Shown: in pieces, positions 43,513 to 52,407 of the stretch
How the letters are laid out: every line of letters starts with the position of its first letter
Position numbering within the stretch: the first letter of the stretch is position 1
Source: an uncultured Fibrobacter sp.
GTDB taxonomy: Bacteria > Fibrobacterota > Fibrobacteria > Fibrobacterales > Fibrobacteraceae
Reading direction: 5' to 3'
Assembly (NCBI GenBank): GCA_934700345.1
Contig: CAKUXP010000021.1
Span: forward strand, 1-57,917
DNA length: 57,917 nt
Notes under the pieces: model-generated
Databases searched by the model: none
Told to the model about the DNA's origin: nothing
What the model saw: only the letters and a program-made list of their open reading frames with translations
Made by a program: the position numbers and the translations under genes

Positions 43513-45080
43513 CGCAAAATTTCCATTTTAGAAAAATCCAGGATTTCAAAGCGACTTTTCAGAGCATCTCCAACCGGCTCGTGCGACGCGAGAAAAATCC
43601 ACTTCCCGTAAAATTCCGCACATTCCAGAAAGCACTCCAGAATCGGTTCCCGTTCCCGTTCGGCGATAAAGGCGAAGGGTTCGTCAAGCAGGATTATTTT
43701 CGCCGGAGACGAAAGCGCCCACAAAAGCGCAATCTTCGCCCGTTCACCGCCAGAAAGTCCGCGCTTTTCGAGCAGCCTTTCCGCAGACAGCAAGTCCATC
43801 ATTTTCAAAAAAACGTCATCGCCTAGAAACGCCTGAATCCGAGGCGACAGAATTTTTATGCCCGGCAAGATCAAGTCCTGCGAAACGGAAAAAATCCCAT
43901 TTTTCGCAAGCTCTTTCGGCAAGAGGATTCTCCCCGAAACAGGCTCTTCCATATCGGCGACAAGCCGCAGGAAAGTCGACTTTCCGCTGCCATTCGGGCC
44001 TTGCAGAAGAACGTGCCTTTCCGGCAAGAGCGTCAGACTCAAGTCTTTAAAAACAAGTTTACCTTGTGCGGGACTTCCATAGGAAAAGCAGACATTCGAA
44101 AAAGCAAGCGAATTTTCCTCATGAAAATTTTTCCCACGCCTCCGAGGTTCCTCTTCCAAATCCTGCAACGAGTTCAGCGCACTTTTCGCGAGCCGAATCT
44201 GGGGAAGCAGCCGAGCGCACTCCTTGACAGGCTTGTAGCAAAGGAACAGGGCGGAACAATACAGGACAAGCCCTTCCGCATCCAGGCGCCCCGAAAGAAT
44301 CATCCAGCCGCAAAAGGCGAGAACAAGGACAACCGAAAGCAGCGAAAAGGTTTCCATCCCCTGGGAAAGCGCCGCTTTCCGAACGCCGACATCCAGACCG
44401 GATTCAAGCACCGCGCGAACCGAGCGGCAAATCTTTTTCCCGATCTGCGAAAGCTCCTCATCGGAACTCCACAGCCTGTAAAAACGTTTCGCCTCTTCCA
44501 CGCCGAAGCGAAGGCTTCCGCGGAACGCCATTTCCCCTTCCACCGAGGGTTTCAGCCCATGCAGTCTTCTCTGCACAAAGGAAACGATCGGAAGCACGAT
44601 GAGCAGCACCGCGAACGTAAGCCCCGGCGAAATAAAGAACAGGACGGGCAAGAAAACCAGGAGCTGCAAGACGGCCTGCAACGCGAGCATCAGGGTTTCT
44701 GCGCTAAAACTCACGACGTGCACCGCGTCATACGCAACCATTAGGCGTTCTTCGCTTTTTCTTCCTTCGTGGAAAAATTTCGGTGCAAGCGTCCGCAGCC
44801 GCCGAGCGAACCACAGGAGAAGCCCCGTTTCCAGCCTCCGGCACATTTTCTCGACCGAAACGCCGCGCAGATAGGAAAGCCCCCATCGCAAAACGACCAG
44901 CAAGACCGTCCCCGAAAGCCAAACACCGATCGAAAAGTTCGCTTTCTTCCCCAGAATTTCCATAAAGAGGCGAATCGCCCCCAAAAGCGACGCATCGGCC
45001 AGACTCGCGAGCAAGACAAGCGGAAAAAGCCGAAAAAAAGCCTTGCGAAGATTCTTTTTTAGCCAATCGGAGGGATTCAT
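43509..45080 (-). CDS. ABC exporter with fused membrane and ATPase domains
   Basis: Residues 15-310 form a six-helix ABC membrane domain; residues 325-523 form the ATPase. Walker A is GPNGSGKST near 378; signature loop LSGGERAKIALL near 440; Walker B IILLDEPFAF near 459; H-loop in LASHEPVG. The half-transporter layout fits a homodimeric exporter of lipid or LPS precursors (MsbA-like), in keeping with the neighbouring Kdo transferase. Substrate not provable from sequence. First gene of the envelope cluster. Confidence 0.88.
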   Translation of the reverse strand: MNPSDWLKKNLRKAFFRLFPLVLLASLADASLLGAIRLFMEILGKKANFSIGVWLSGTVLLVVLRWGLSYLRGVSVEKMCRRLETGLLLWFARRLRTLAPKFFHEGRKSEERLMVAYDAVHVVSFSAETLMLALQAVLQLLVFLPVLFFISPGLTFAVLLIVLPIVSFVQRRLHGLKPSVEGEMAFRGSLRFGVEEAKRFYRLWSSDEELSQIGKKICRSVRAVLESGLDVGVRKAALSQGMETFSLLSVVLVLAFCGWMILSGRLDAEGLVLYCSALFLCYKPVKECARLLPQIRLAKSALNSLQDLEEEPRRRGKNFHEENSLAFSNVCFSYGSPAQGKLVFKDLSLTLLPERHVLLQGPNGSGKSTFLRLVADMEEPVSGRILLPKELAKNGIFSVSQDLILPGIKILSPRIQAFLGDDVFLKMMDLLSAERLLEKRGLSGGERAKIALLWALSSPAKIILLDEPFAFIAEREREPILECFLECAEFYGKWIFLASHEPVGDALKSRFEILDFSKMEILR

Positions 45081-45113
45081 GGGCTTTAAAAATAGAATTT
45101 TAAACTTTCCCCC

Positions 45114-45141
45114 TTGACTAATGCAAATACTTTCCTATATT
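45114..45141 (+). promoter_or_regulatory. Promoter of tRNA-Glu
   Basis: TTGACT (45114-45119) and TATATT (45136-45141) with a 16-bp spacer, 17 bp before the tRNA start. Confidence 0.8.
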
Positions 45142-45158
45142 TGGCACATCTAAGCGAT

Positions 45159-45231
45159 GCCCCTATCGTCTAGAGGCCTAGGACATGGGATTTTCATTCC
45201 CAGAACATGGGTTCGAATCCCGTTGGGGGTA
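45159..45231 (+). tRNA. tRNA-Glu (UUC)
   Basis: 73 nt. The acceptor arm pairs GCCCCTA with TGGGGGT (terminal G-U and one inner). The anticodon arm GGGATTTTCATTCC gives anticodon TTC. The T arm contains GGGTTCGAATCCC. The D loop CGTCTAGAGGCCTAGGAC is typical of tRNA-Glu. CCA is not encoded; the next base is discriminator A. Confidence 0.95.
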
Positions 45232-45235
45232 TAAA

Positions 45236-45267
45236 AAGGTTCGTTGCAAAAGCAGCGGACCTTTTTT
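45236..45267 (+). terminator. Terminator of tRNA-Glu
   Basis: GGTTCGTTGC-AAAA-GCAGCGGACC is a 10-bp stem with two G-U pairs, followed by six T. Confidence 0.9.
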
Positions 45268-45301
45268 GTTGTCCCTCGAAATTTCCACAACCATCTCGCC
45301 A

Positions 45302-45341
45302 AGTAAACGTTCGTTTACTATTTTTGTAAACGGTCGTTCAC
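45302..45341. promoter_or_regulatory. Tandem operators upstream of the TetR gene
   Basis: AGTAAACGTTCGTTTACT (45302-45319) is a perfect 18-bp palindrome. A second, imperfect site GTAAACGGTCGTTCAC lies at 45326-45341, 23 bp centre to centre (about two helical turns). Both are between the tRNA terminator and the TetR start, so they suit autorepression. Confidence 0.85.
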
Positions 45342-45361
45342 CTCATCGTTTAAGCAAGAGA

Positions 45362-45973
45362 ATGAATACAACCAAGGAAAAAATCTTATCCGTCGCGCTT
45401 AAGCTCTTTTCGCAAAATGGATTTGCGGCTGTTTCCACAAGCGATATTGCAAGCGAGCTTTCGCTCACCAAAGGCGCCCTCTACAAGCACTTCAAAAACA
45501 AGCGGGACATTTTCCGAGCCATTTTGAAAAAGATGGAAGAGGATGACGCGCAAAGCGCAAGCCTTTTTTCCATGCCGGAAAAATCTATCCAAGCAGATCC
45601 CGAAGCCTACGACAAAGCTTCCGTCAAGGCTTTTTTTGACTTTACACGGAACCGGTTCGCCTACTGGACAGGAAACGATTTTGCGGTTAAGTTTCGTCGA
45701 ATGCTCGTCCACGAACGGTTCGCCGACAAGACTTCCGGGAAACAGTTCCAGCAGTATCTTTGCGCGGGACCCTTTGGCTATACCCGGGACATTTTCCAAT
45801 CGCTCGGGTTCAAGCATCCGGATAAACTCGCCCTGGACTTTTTCGCTCCGATATTTTTCCTCTACAGCCTAAGCGACCATTCCAAGCAAAAAGACAAAAT
45901 CCAGGAACTTTTCGACCTGCATCTGCAGGAAATGGAGAAAAAAATCAATGGACAAATGCATCATCCGAAATGA
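45362..45973 (+). CDS. TetR-family regulator
   Basis: 203 residues. The helix-turn-helix (residues 4-50) reads KEKILSVALKLFSQNGFAAVSTSDIASELSLTKGALYKHF, whose key words FAAVST, DIAxE and GALYKHF define TetR. The C-terminal ligand domain is specific to this subgroup and ends in a helix with a QMHHPK tail. Two palindromes upstream point to autoregulation. It overlaps the GNAT gene by 26 bp, so the ligand likely relates to the acetyltransferase substrate. Confidence 0.92.
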   Translation: MNTTKEKILSVALKLFSQNGFAAVSTSDIASELSLTKGALYKHFKNKRDIFRAILKKMEEDDAQSASLFSMPEKSIQADPEAYDKASVKAFFDFTRNRFAYWTGNDFAVKFRRMLVHERFADKTSGKQFQQYLCAGPFGYTRDIFQSLGFKHPDKLALDFFAPIFFLYSLSDHSKQKDKIQELFDLHLQEMEKKINGQMHHPK

Positions 45974-46535
45974 AACGCCCGACGATTACCGCGAAGTCGA
46001 ACGCCTTACCCGAAAGGCTTTCTGGAACGTCTATCGCCCGGGATGCCTCGAACATTATGTTCTGCACAATTTTCGAACCGACCTCGACTTTATTAAAGAA
46101 CTGGACTTCGTCCTCGAACGCGAAAAAAAAATCATCGGGCATGTTATGTTCGCTCGTGCAAAAATCCAGTGCGACAACGGCGAACGGATTCCTATCATGA
46201 CGTTCGGTCCCATCTGCATCGACCCGAAGTTCCAGCGCCAAGGATTCGGCAAGAAGCTTCTGGACTTTTCGACGGAACGCGCAAGGGAACTCGGCGCGGG
46301 CGCTCTTGCGATTTGCGGAAACATCGCCTTTTACGGCAAAAGCGGATTTGTTCGCGGAAAGGAAAAGGGCATCCGATACGCCGACGATCCCGACGCCGAC
46401 TATTTCCTCGTCAAGGAGCTTTCAAAGGATTTTCTCGTCCAGGTAAGCGGCACGTTCCGCGAACCCAAAGGCTATTTCGTGAGCGAAGCCGACGCCAAGG
46501 AATTCGACCGGCAGTTTTCCGAAGACCTAGATTAA
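45948..46535 (+). CDS. GNAT-family N-acetyltransferase
   Basis: 195 residues. The acetyl-CoA loop sits in ICIDPKFQRQGFGKKLLDF (near residues 86-104; R/Q-x-x-G-x-G/A pattern QRQGFG). IVMFAR, PIMTFGPICID and AICGNIAFYGKSGF complete the fold. It overlaps the TetR gene, and is in the same operon. The substrate is unknown; drug or polyamine detoxification is only a guess from the TetR pairing. Confidence 0.88.
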   Translation: MDKCIIRNETPDDYREVERLTRKAFWNVYRPGCLEHYVLHNFRTDLDFIKELDFVLEREKKIIGHVMFARAKIQCDNGERIPIMTFGPICIDPKFQRQGFGKKLLDFSTERARELGAGALAICGNIAFYGKSGFVRGKEKGIRYADDPDADYFLVKELSKDFLVQVSGTFREPKGYFVSEADAKEFDRQFSEDLD

Positions 46536-46544
46536 ACTCGCTTT

Positions 46545-47294
46545 CTAGTTTCCGGCTTTCCGGAGAATCTTTTCCCTAAGTTCCTTGAGTTTCCAGCGGG
46601 TCCGCTTGTCTTCCACCAGAAAATCCGTGCGAACACCCCGGTCTAGCGCCTTGTCCACAAACCGCAATGCCTCGCCGTAGCGCTTCTGGTCGAAGCGTAG
46701 CTCCGCAAGAAAAAGCATCGTGTTGATGTCCTTCGGGTTTTCCTCGTGCGCCATCAGCAGGTACTTTTCGGCAAGCTTCTTGTCTGGCCAGTTCAGGAAG
46801 ATGGGAATATAGGGCAAAAGCTGGTGCGCGCGGCCGAGGAACTGGTAATTCTTCGCTTTGAGAGAAAGGTCCCGGACTTTCGCGGCAGCGCCTTCCTTGA
46901 CCGCCTGGAGCGCCCCGTATTCGTTCGCCCACAGCGAAAGATTCTGCGCATAGAGCGATGTGATTTTCGGATTGTCCGGAAACTTCGCATGCATCTCCTC
47001 GCCAAACTTCTTGGATTCGGCAAAGAGCTTCAGCCGGGCCTTATGGTCAAAGACCGCATGGCACCCCTTGAAATAATAGGCATAAAGCAGTTTTTCCGCA
47101 GCGGTTTCCTCGACGGCGGAATCTTCTAGCGCACGCTTGTAGGCGGCAATCATCCTCTCGACGACAGCGAAATCCGCATGGTCGTTCTTTGAATGGAGCG
47201 CCCGATTTTCGAACCAGTAGTTACCGCTATCCAAATCGCTGTTTGCTATGGCAAAGCCAAACGACAAAAGCAAGAGGCATGTGTAGCGAAACAT
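46545..47294 (-). CDS. Exported TPR-like protein
   Basis: Signal peptide MFRYTCLLLLSFGFAIA, then 230 residues of helical repeats (DFAVVERMIAAYKRALED, KNYQFLGRAHQLLPYIP, KDINTMLFLAELRFDQKRYGEALRFVDKAL), a TPR superhelix likely in the periplasm. The ATG is close downstream of the small 47-residue frame at 47305-47448, which may be coupled. Convergent with the GNAT gene (9 bp gap). Function unknown. Confidence 0.75.
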   Translation of the reverse strand: MFRYTCLLLLSFGFAIANSDLDSGNYWFENRALHSKNDHADFAVVERMIAAYKRALEDSAVEETAAEKLLYAYYFKGCHAVFDHKARLKLFAESKKFGEEMHAKFPDNPKITSLYAQNLSLWANEYGALQAVKEGAAAKVRDLSLKAKNYQFLGRAHQLLPYIPIFLNWPDKKLAEKYLLMAHEENPKDINTMLFLAELRFDQKRYGEALRFVDKALDRGVRTDFLVEDKRTRWKLKELREKILRKAGN

Positions 47295-47304
47295 TTTCTT
47301 CAGG

Positions 47305-47448
47305 TCAGATTTTCCACGTCTGGAGAAGTCGATTCACAGCGGCAATTCGCGTCTTTTCTTCTTCGATTCCATGGAATGCCTTGAAAAGAAGGTTGCGATA
47401 TTCCATAAGCGCAGTACGAATGATGACTTTTTCTTCTTTTGTAAGCAT
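47305..47448 (-). CDS. Small protein of 47 residues, unknown
   Basis: ATG at 47446-47448, stop at 47305-47307. The product MLTKEEKVIIRTALMEYRNL is followed by an amphipathic helix and ends LLQTWKI, with charged and aromatic residues typical of a real small protein rather than of chance reading. It precedes the TPR gene by ten bases. The ribosome site is weak (no GGAG). Confidence 0.5.
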   Translation of the reverse strand: MLTKEEKVIIRTALMEYRNLLFKAFHGIEEEKTRIAAVNRLLQTWKI

Positions 47449-47494
47449 AGTAGATATAAGCTAGAAATTTTCCTTCGAGACCAAAAGTTCTTAA

Positions 47495-48847
47495 TTATTG
47501 TTTTTTGCGTTTTGCGAACTTTCCCGTGAAATAGTCCTGCTGCCGCGTTGATCCCAACACGGCGTGCCATAGCGGACTGTCCGGCTTGATTTTCCGACGC
47601 TCGCTCACGGCAAAGTCAATCGGCACATGGGTGAACTTTTCGTTCATGCTGCCGACGACCATGTTTGTCTTGCCCGCCATCGCCGCATGGACAGCGTTTT
47701 CCGCCAGCTGGTAACAGAAAATCGCATCGGTTCCCTTGGCGGGAATGCTGCGGACCATATAGCTAGGATCAAAATACTTGATGTTGATTTCTGTCCCGAT
47801 CTTCTTGAAATGCTCGTCGATCTTTTCGACCAGATAGTCGCCGATGTCGTACTTGAGGATATTTCCCGAAGCGTCCTTTCGCTGCGGAAGCCCCTTGAAC
47901 AAATGCTGTCCCGCGCCTTCGGCAACGACAAGAACCGCATGCTTTTTGCCGATCGCGTAGCGGTTTTCGAGCGCATTGAAAAGTCCGCCCTCGCCTTCGA
48001 GCTTGAACGGGACTTCGGGAATCAGGCAAAAGTTCACAACCGTCGTCGCAAGCGACGCATCCGCGGCGATAAACCCGGAATCGCGTCCCATAAGTTTTAC
48101 CAATCCGAGTCCGTTGAACGCGCCGTTCGCTTCGCAGTGGGCGCTCATGATCACGTTGCATGCGGCAAGGACAGCCGTTTCAAACCCAAATGTCCGATCG
48201 ACCAGGTTCAAGTCATTATCGATAGTCTTGGGAATCCCGATGACCGAAATGGGCTGTTTGCGACGCTTGATTTCCTTGGCTATATCCCGCGCCCCGCGGA
48301 GCGTCCCGTCACCGCCGATGCAGAAGAGCATGTTGATGTTCAGACGCATCAGCGTATCGACCATCGTTTCGGAGCTTTGATCGCCGCGCGAGCTTCCGAG
48401 AATCGTTCCGCCGTCTTCCTGGATATTATCGACAATATCCGGGTCGAGGATCTGCGGAGCGTATCCGTAATCGGGATTGAGACCGCGATAACCGTATGGG
48501 ATCCCGAAAATGTTCCGCACGCCGTAATCGAACCACAGAACGCGGACAAGGCTCTTGATGACATTGTTGAGGCCCGGGCAGAGACCGCCGCAGGTGACTA
48601 TCGCCGCACGCGTCCACGAAGGGTCGTGATAGATCATCTGCCGAGGACCGGCCGCTTCGAGGGACGGAATAGGCGTTCCCGCCTTGATAAACTTTTCGAT
48701 TGTCGCCACATCCGTTGCAAGACTGACCCGCTTGGAATCATCGACAAACTTTAGACCTTTCATCGGCGAGAGCAGCGTGCACTTGCCAACCGTTTCTATC
48801 GAAAGGTCATACTGGTCGGGATTTTCAAGAATGTCTTCCTTTGTCAT
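47495..48847 (-). CDS. 6-phosphofructokinase, ATP-type by active-site residues
   Basis: 450 residues, the long bacterial type. CGGLCPGLNNVIKSL near residue 85, GGDGTLRGA near 175 and GIPKTIDNDLN near 203 are present. The Gly in GGDGT marks ATP use rather than pyrophosphate (PPi forms have GGDDT), although the Lys in PKTIDND is shared with PPi forms; the combination G/K is known in the ATP-dependent TP0108-like group. It is the committed step of glycolysis. Possibly in one unit with the two-component genes upstream (50 bp gap). Confidence 0.9.
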   Translation of the reverse strand: MTKEDILENPDQYDLSIETVGKCTLLSPMKGLKFVDDSKRVSLATDVATIEKFIKAGTPIPSLEAAGPRQMIYHDPSWTRAAIVTCGGLCPGLNNVIKSLVRVLWFDYGVRNIFGIPYGYRGLNPDYGYAPQILDPDIVDNIQEDGGTILGSSRGDQSSETMVDTLMRLNINMLFCIGGDGTLRGARDIAKEIKRRKQPISVIGIPKTIDNDLNLVDRTFGFETAVLAACNVIMSAHCEANGAFNGLGLVKLMGRDSGFIAADASLATTVVNFCLIPEVPFKLEGEGGLFNALENRYAIGKKHAVLVVAEGAGQHLFKGLPQRKDASGNILKYDIGDYLVEKIDEHFKKIGTEINIKYFDPSYMVRSIPAKGTDAIFCYQLAENAVHAAMAGKTNMVVGSMNEKFTHVPIDFAVSERRKIKPDSPLWHAVLGSTRQQDYFTGKFAKRKKQ

Positions 48848-48896
48848 AGACGCCTCGTGTTTCTCTATAAAATCTAGAAAACGAACATGCCGGAAA

Positions 48897-50699
48897 CTAG
48901 ATGTTCAGGAGTGGCAAATGCAGCTTCGTCCGAAGCCCCGGATTCGCGTTTTCGATTTCGATTTTCATATTTGTCATGTCGCAGAGCTTCTTGACCATCG
49001 AAAGCCCGATGCCTGTCCCCGCAGTCGTGCGGGTCATCTCGTTTCCGATGCGGTAAAACTCCTCGAAGACGTGCCCCATTTCCTTGGCGGGGATTCCCGG
49101 ACCGTAGTCTCGGACGACAAAATAGACGTCGTCTTCCCGGACGCGGAGTTCGAGGACAATCATCTTGTAGGCGCTTTCCCGGGCGAACTTGAGCGAATTA
49201 TCGACAACATTCATCAGGACCTGCATCACGGCATCCTTGTCGAGCGTAAGTTCCATGTTGCAGATGTCGCTCGTCACGGTCAAATCGAAACCGTTCTTTT
49301 CGATGTTCTGCGTGTAAGTGGCGACAAAGGTGTCGAGAATCGTCTTCGGGTTGATTTTCGTAAACTGCACATTCCAGTTTCCGCGTTCGAGCTTCGAAAG
49401 GTTCAGCACATTCTGGATCAGCCGAGAGAGCCGTTCCGTTTCGCTCACGATAAGCCCATAATACTTTTGCCGTTTCGTCTCGTTGGCGACCCAGGAGTTC
49501 TGCAAAAGTTCCGCGTACATCCGAATGGCCGTAAGCGGCGTCTTCAGTTCGTGGCTCACCGCCGACACAAAATCCTGCCTCTTGTTCGCTAGGCGGATCT
49601 GGCTACGCGTCGAACGATAGACCGCGATGAATCCGCCGAGAATCGCTCCGCAAATCACAATCCCGATGAGGATTATCAGGGCGCGCCCCATCCCGGAACT
49701 TTCCTCCGTCAGATAGACCGAAAGGAACATATCGTTCAGCGGAAACTGCAGCGGCACATCGAGGAGCATCCCGCGGGTATTTTTCCTGTCGCCGAAAACG
49801 ACATAGGGAACGTCCTTCGTCCCGAATTCCAGCGCAAAACCCTGTTCCGTCGGATTGAACTGCATCTCGTTGAATACAAGCTTTTCCAGGTAGGGGCGCA
49901 AGCGGACCGCATAGCCCTGGATAAACTGCTCGTTGTTCCGCCAGACGTTCCGGTAATAGACGATATAGTTCTGGTTGAACTTTGCCTGGAACGGGTCGAT
50001 TTCCACTTCGAGAATCGTCGGATTCGGGATGGAATCGTCATCCTGCACCACGCCTTTCTCGGAGATGCGGCGGATACGCGCCGATTCCACGTCGAAAAGG
50101 AAGCTCTCCGTCTGCGAACTCTGCTCGTAGCGCCGCTGAAACTTCTTGCTTTCGTTCAGCTTCACCGCAAGCGTCAGGTTCTTTCCGTAAAGGCGGTCGA
50201 GACTGTCCTGCGTATTCGCCTGGACCTGCGTCCGGCTGCGGCCTTCGTTGTGGATTCCAAGCTGGTTGAGAACGTTCCGGATGCTGTCCCGCACGATTTC
50301 ACGCTTGGCACGGTCCTCGACCGGAATCTTTTCGAGAATGCCGTCCGGGAGAACAGGCGTATGCATATCGTCGTCCGGATCGAGCTGGAAAAATCCGATC
50401 ATCCCGCTGCCGTAATGGCTGCGGATAGGCATCTCCGCGAGCTTCGATATGGTCACTTCCTCGCCGCCGATAATCGAAACCGCCCGGATAAATCGATATT
50501 CGGAATAGGAACGCTGCTCCTCGATCGCAAGGTCGTCATAAATCCGCTGGTTCAGCATCTGCAAGATGAAATACGACTGTTCCTTGTAGGCATACTGGGA
50601 CTCCGTCCGGAGATTCCGGTAGGAATTCACCAAAAGGAGCACGACGGGAACCGCGATGACCAGAAAGAGAAAAGTAAAAATCAGCTTGAGCCGATTCAT
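48897..50699 (-). CDS. Two-component sensor histidine kinase
   Basis: 600 residues. Two membrane segments (residues 7-24 and 340-361) enclose a large extracytoplasmic sensor domain (about 25-338) with no family I know. The dimerisation helix carries VSHELKTP with the phosphoaccepting His at residue 383; the ATPase part has NLSKLERG, DNSLKFA (N box), DYGPGIP (G1) and GTGIGLSM (G2). Its ATG overlaps the response-regulator stop (TGATG), so the pair is coupled. Confidence 0.95.
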   Translation of the reverse strand: MNRLKLIFTFLFLVIAVPVVLLLVNSYRNLRTESQYAYKEQSYFILQMLNQRIYDDLAIEEQRSYSEYRFIRAVSIIGGEEVTISKLAEMPIRSHYGSGMIGFFQLDPDDDMHTPVLPDGILEKIPVEDRAKREIVRDSIRNVLNQLGIHNEGRSRTQVQANTQDSLDRLYGKNLTLAVKLNESKKFQRRYEQSSQTESFLFDVESARIRRISEKGVVQDDDSIPNPTILEVEIDPFQAKFNQNYIVYYRNVWRNNEQFIQGYAVRLRPYLEKLVFNEMQFNPTEQGFALEFGTKDVPYVVFGDRKNTRGMLLDVPLQFPLNDMFLSVYLTEESSGMGRALIILIGIVICGAILGGFIAVYRSTRSQIRLANKRQDFVSAVSHELKTPLTAIRMYAELLQNSWVANETKRQKYYGLIVSETERLSRLIQNVLNLSKLERGNWNVQFTKINPKTILDTFVATYTQNIEKNGFDLTVTSDICNMELTLDKDAVMQVLMNVVDNSLKFARESAYKMIVLELRVREDDVYFVVRDYGPGIPAKEMGHVFEEFYRIGNEMTRTTAGTGIGLSMVKKLCDMTNMKIEIENANPGLRTKLHLPLLNI

Positions 50700-51412
50700 C
50701 AGTCCGGGGTTTCGCGCAGCTGGTAGCCCTCACCGCGGAACGTTACCAAAAGACGCGGATGCGACGGATCGTCCTCGATTTTCTTGCGGAGCTTCGTGAT
50801 GTGGATATCGACCGTGCGCGTATCGACCGTTTCCGCATTTTCGTAGCCCCAGACTTTGTTCAAGAGTTCCGCCCGGGGAACCGCCCTGTCGCGGTTGTTC
50901 CAGAGGTATTCGAGAATCTCGATTTCCTTGCGGGTGAAAGAAAGCTTTTCCGCACCGCGGAGACCGCTGTATTCCCGGAAATTGACCCGCAGATTTCCCG
51001 CGGTAAACCGGCTGTCGCCTTCCATGGACTGGAACGAACGGCGGAGAACCGCTTCGATCCGGGCGAGAAGCATCGGCACGGCAAAAGGCTTCGGCACGTA
51101 ATCGTCCGCCCCGTATTTGAGGCCGTCGATGATATCCTTGTCCGTATTCTTCGCCGAAAGGATGATGATGGGAACGTCCTTGTCCTGTTCGCGGATCTTG
51201 TCGCAGACGGTGAATCCGTCCATTCCAGGAAGCATCAGGTCGAGCAGTATCAGCCCGTATTTGCCACTGAGTCCTTCCGAAAGCCCGGAAATGCCGTCCG
51301 CCACGTGCTTGACATGGAATCCCTGGAATTCCAGCAGATCGACCAGTCCCTCGGCGATAGCGATTTCGTCTTCGATGATGAGAATCGTAATACTTGAATT
51401 TTTCCTATCCAT
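50699..51412 (-). CDS. OmpR/PhoB-family response regulator
   Basis: 237 residues. Receiver domain 1-120 with acidic pocket IIEDE (residues 13-16) and phospho-Asp 58 in LLDLMLPGMDG; the switch Thr/Lys region ILSAKNTDKD and YVPKPF follow. The C-terminal winged helix (residues 140-235) has LNKVWGYENAETVDTRTVDIH and RGEGYQL. Partner of the adjacent sensor kinase. It begins 17 bp after the outer-membrane protein gene. Confidence 0.95.
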   Translation of the reverse strand: MDRKNSSITILIIEDEIAIAEGLVDLLEFQGFHVKHVADGISGLSEGLSGKYGLILLDLMLPGMDGFTVCDKIREQDKDVPIIILSAKNTDKDIIDGLKYGADDYVPKPFAVPMLLARIEAVLRRSFQSMEGDSRFTAGNLRVNFREYSGLRGAEKLSFTRKEIEILEYLWNNRDRAVPRAELLNKVWGYENAETVDTRTVDIHITKLRKKIEDDPSHPRLLVTFRGEGYQLRETPD

Positions 51413-51429
51413 GCAAGAAGCTCCGAAAA

Positions 51430-52221
51430 TTAAAGGGCAAAGCCGACGCCCGCTTCGAGGACAAACGAAGACGCATCAATTTCATCATCGTAATCGACAC
51501 CGAAATAGTATTTGCCGTTTACGTAGGCGGCGACAGGGATAATCGGGAGTTTCGCCCGGACGCCCAACAGAATGTGCCCGCCGAGGTTCGTATTCAAGCC
51601 GTCATCCTGCAATTTCGACGAAATCTTGTCCGAAAGTTCCTTTGTCTGGTCCACGGTCATCGTCCCGGTCGCGAGAGCATCTCTTAGTTCGCCGCTCAGC
51701 ACGTCCATGTAGCCCTTGATAAATTTTGCGCTCATCACGGGAGTGCTCAGGTAATAGGTGAGACCGCCGCCGATATAGGGCCGGATGATCGGAAGCCACG
51801 TAATCGGGTAAGTGATGGAAAGGTCGCCGTTCATCGCCACGAACTTCGGAGTGGTCTTGCCAAAAGGAACGCCGTCGAATTCGAGTTCGATATCCTGCTC
51901 CACGACCTTGCCGTCTAGACCTGTCACCGTCATCGTGGAACTGTAGGAACCCCACGCCAGATTGTAGGTCGCTTCGACATCGATGATCGGGAGAATATCG
52001 ACCCAGAGCTTGAGACCGAAGCCCTGCATTCCGCTGAACGACCCGTGCCGGTATTCAATCGACGAACTGAGTTCGCCCGTTCCAAAGCTTCCGACGCTCT
52101 CGTTCTTTGTCTTGTCGAGGCTCGTGCCAAAATTCGGCGCATAGTGGAAACCCAGACCGATGATGGCAAATGACGGGGAAACGCAAAGGGCAAAAGCCGC
52201 AGCGAGCAATTTCAGATTCAT
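51430..52221 (-). CDS. Outer-membrane beta-barrel protein
   Basis: Signal peptide MNLKLLAAAFALCVSPSFA. The mature part (about 245 residues) alternates strands with aromatic residues: GLGFHYAPNFGTSLDK, YGAPYIGGGLTYYL-like segments and a C-terminus of VLEAGVGFAL. It heads the operon with the regulator and sensor kinase, and may be the envelope status that the kinase monitors or a target it controls. Signal and topology strong; function unknown. Confidence 0.75.
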   Translation of the reverse strand: MNLKLLAAAFALCVSPSFAIIGLGFHYAPNFGTSLDKTKNESVGSFGTGELSSSIEYRHGSFSGMQGFGLKLWVDILPIIDVEATYNLAWGSYSSTMTVTGLDGKVVEQDIELEFDGVPFGKTTPKFVAMNGDLSITYPITWLPIIRPYIGGGLTYYLSTPVMSAKFIKGYMDVLSGELRDALATGTMTVDQTKELSDKISSKLQDDGLNTNLGGHILLGVRAKLPIIPVAAYVNGKYYFGVDYDDEIDASSFVLEAGVGFAL

Positions 52222-52357
52222 TCCAAACTCCTTGAATTTTTACCCCCAAACTACATAAAAAAAAGGAAAAACGGACATTTTTAATTTTTGGGGAATATTC
52301 CTTTGGATTTTTTAAGGGAAATAGGCCGTTTTGGGATACGCCTACCCGGCGAGGGGC

Positions 52358-52407
52358 AAGGTAGGGGGACCATTCCGAGTTGCGAAAGGCCAAGGTCCCC
52401 CTACCTT
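52358..52407. repeat. Perfect 14-bp inverted repeat
   Basis: AAGGTAGGGGGACC (52358-52371) and GGTCCCCCTACCTT (52394-52407) enclose 22 bp. The stem is very stable; it has no T run. Confidence 0.85.
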
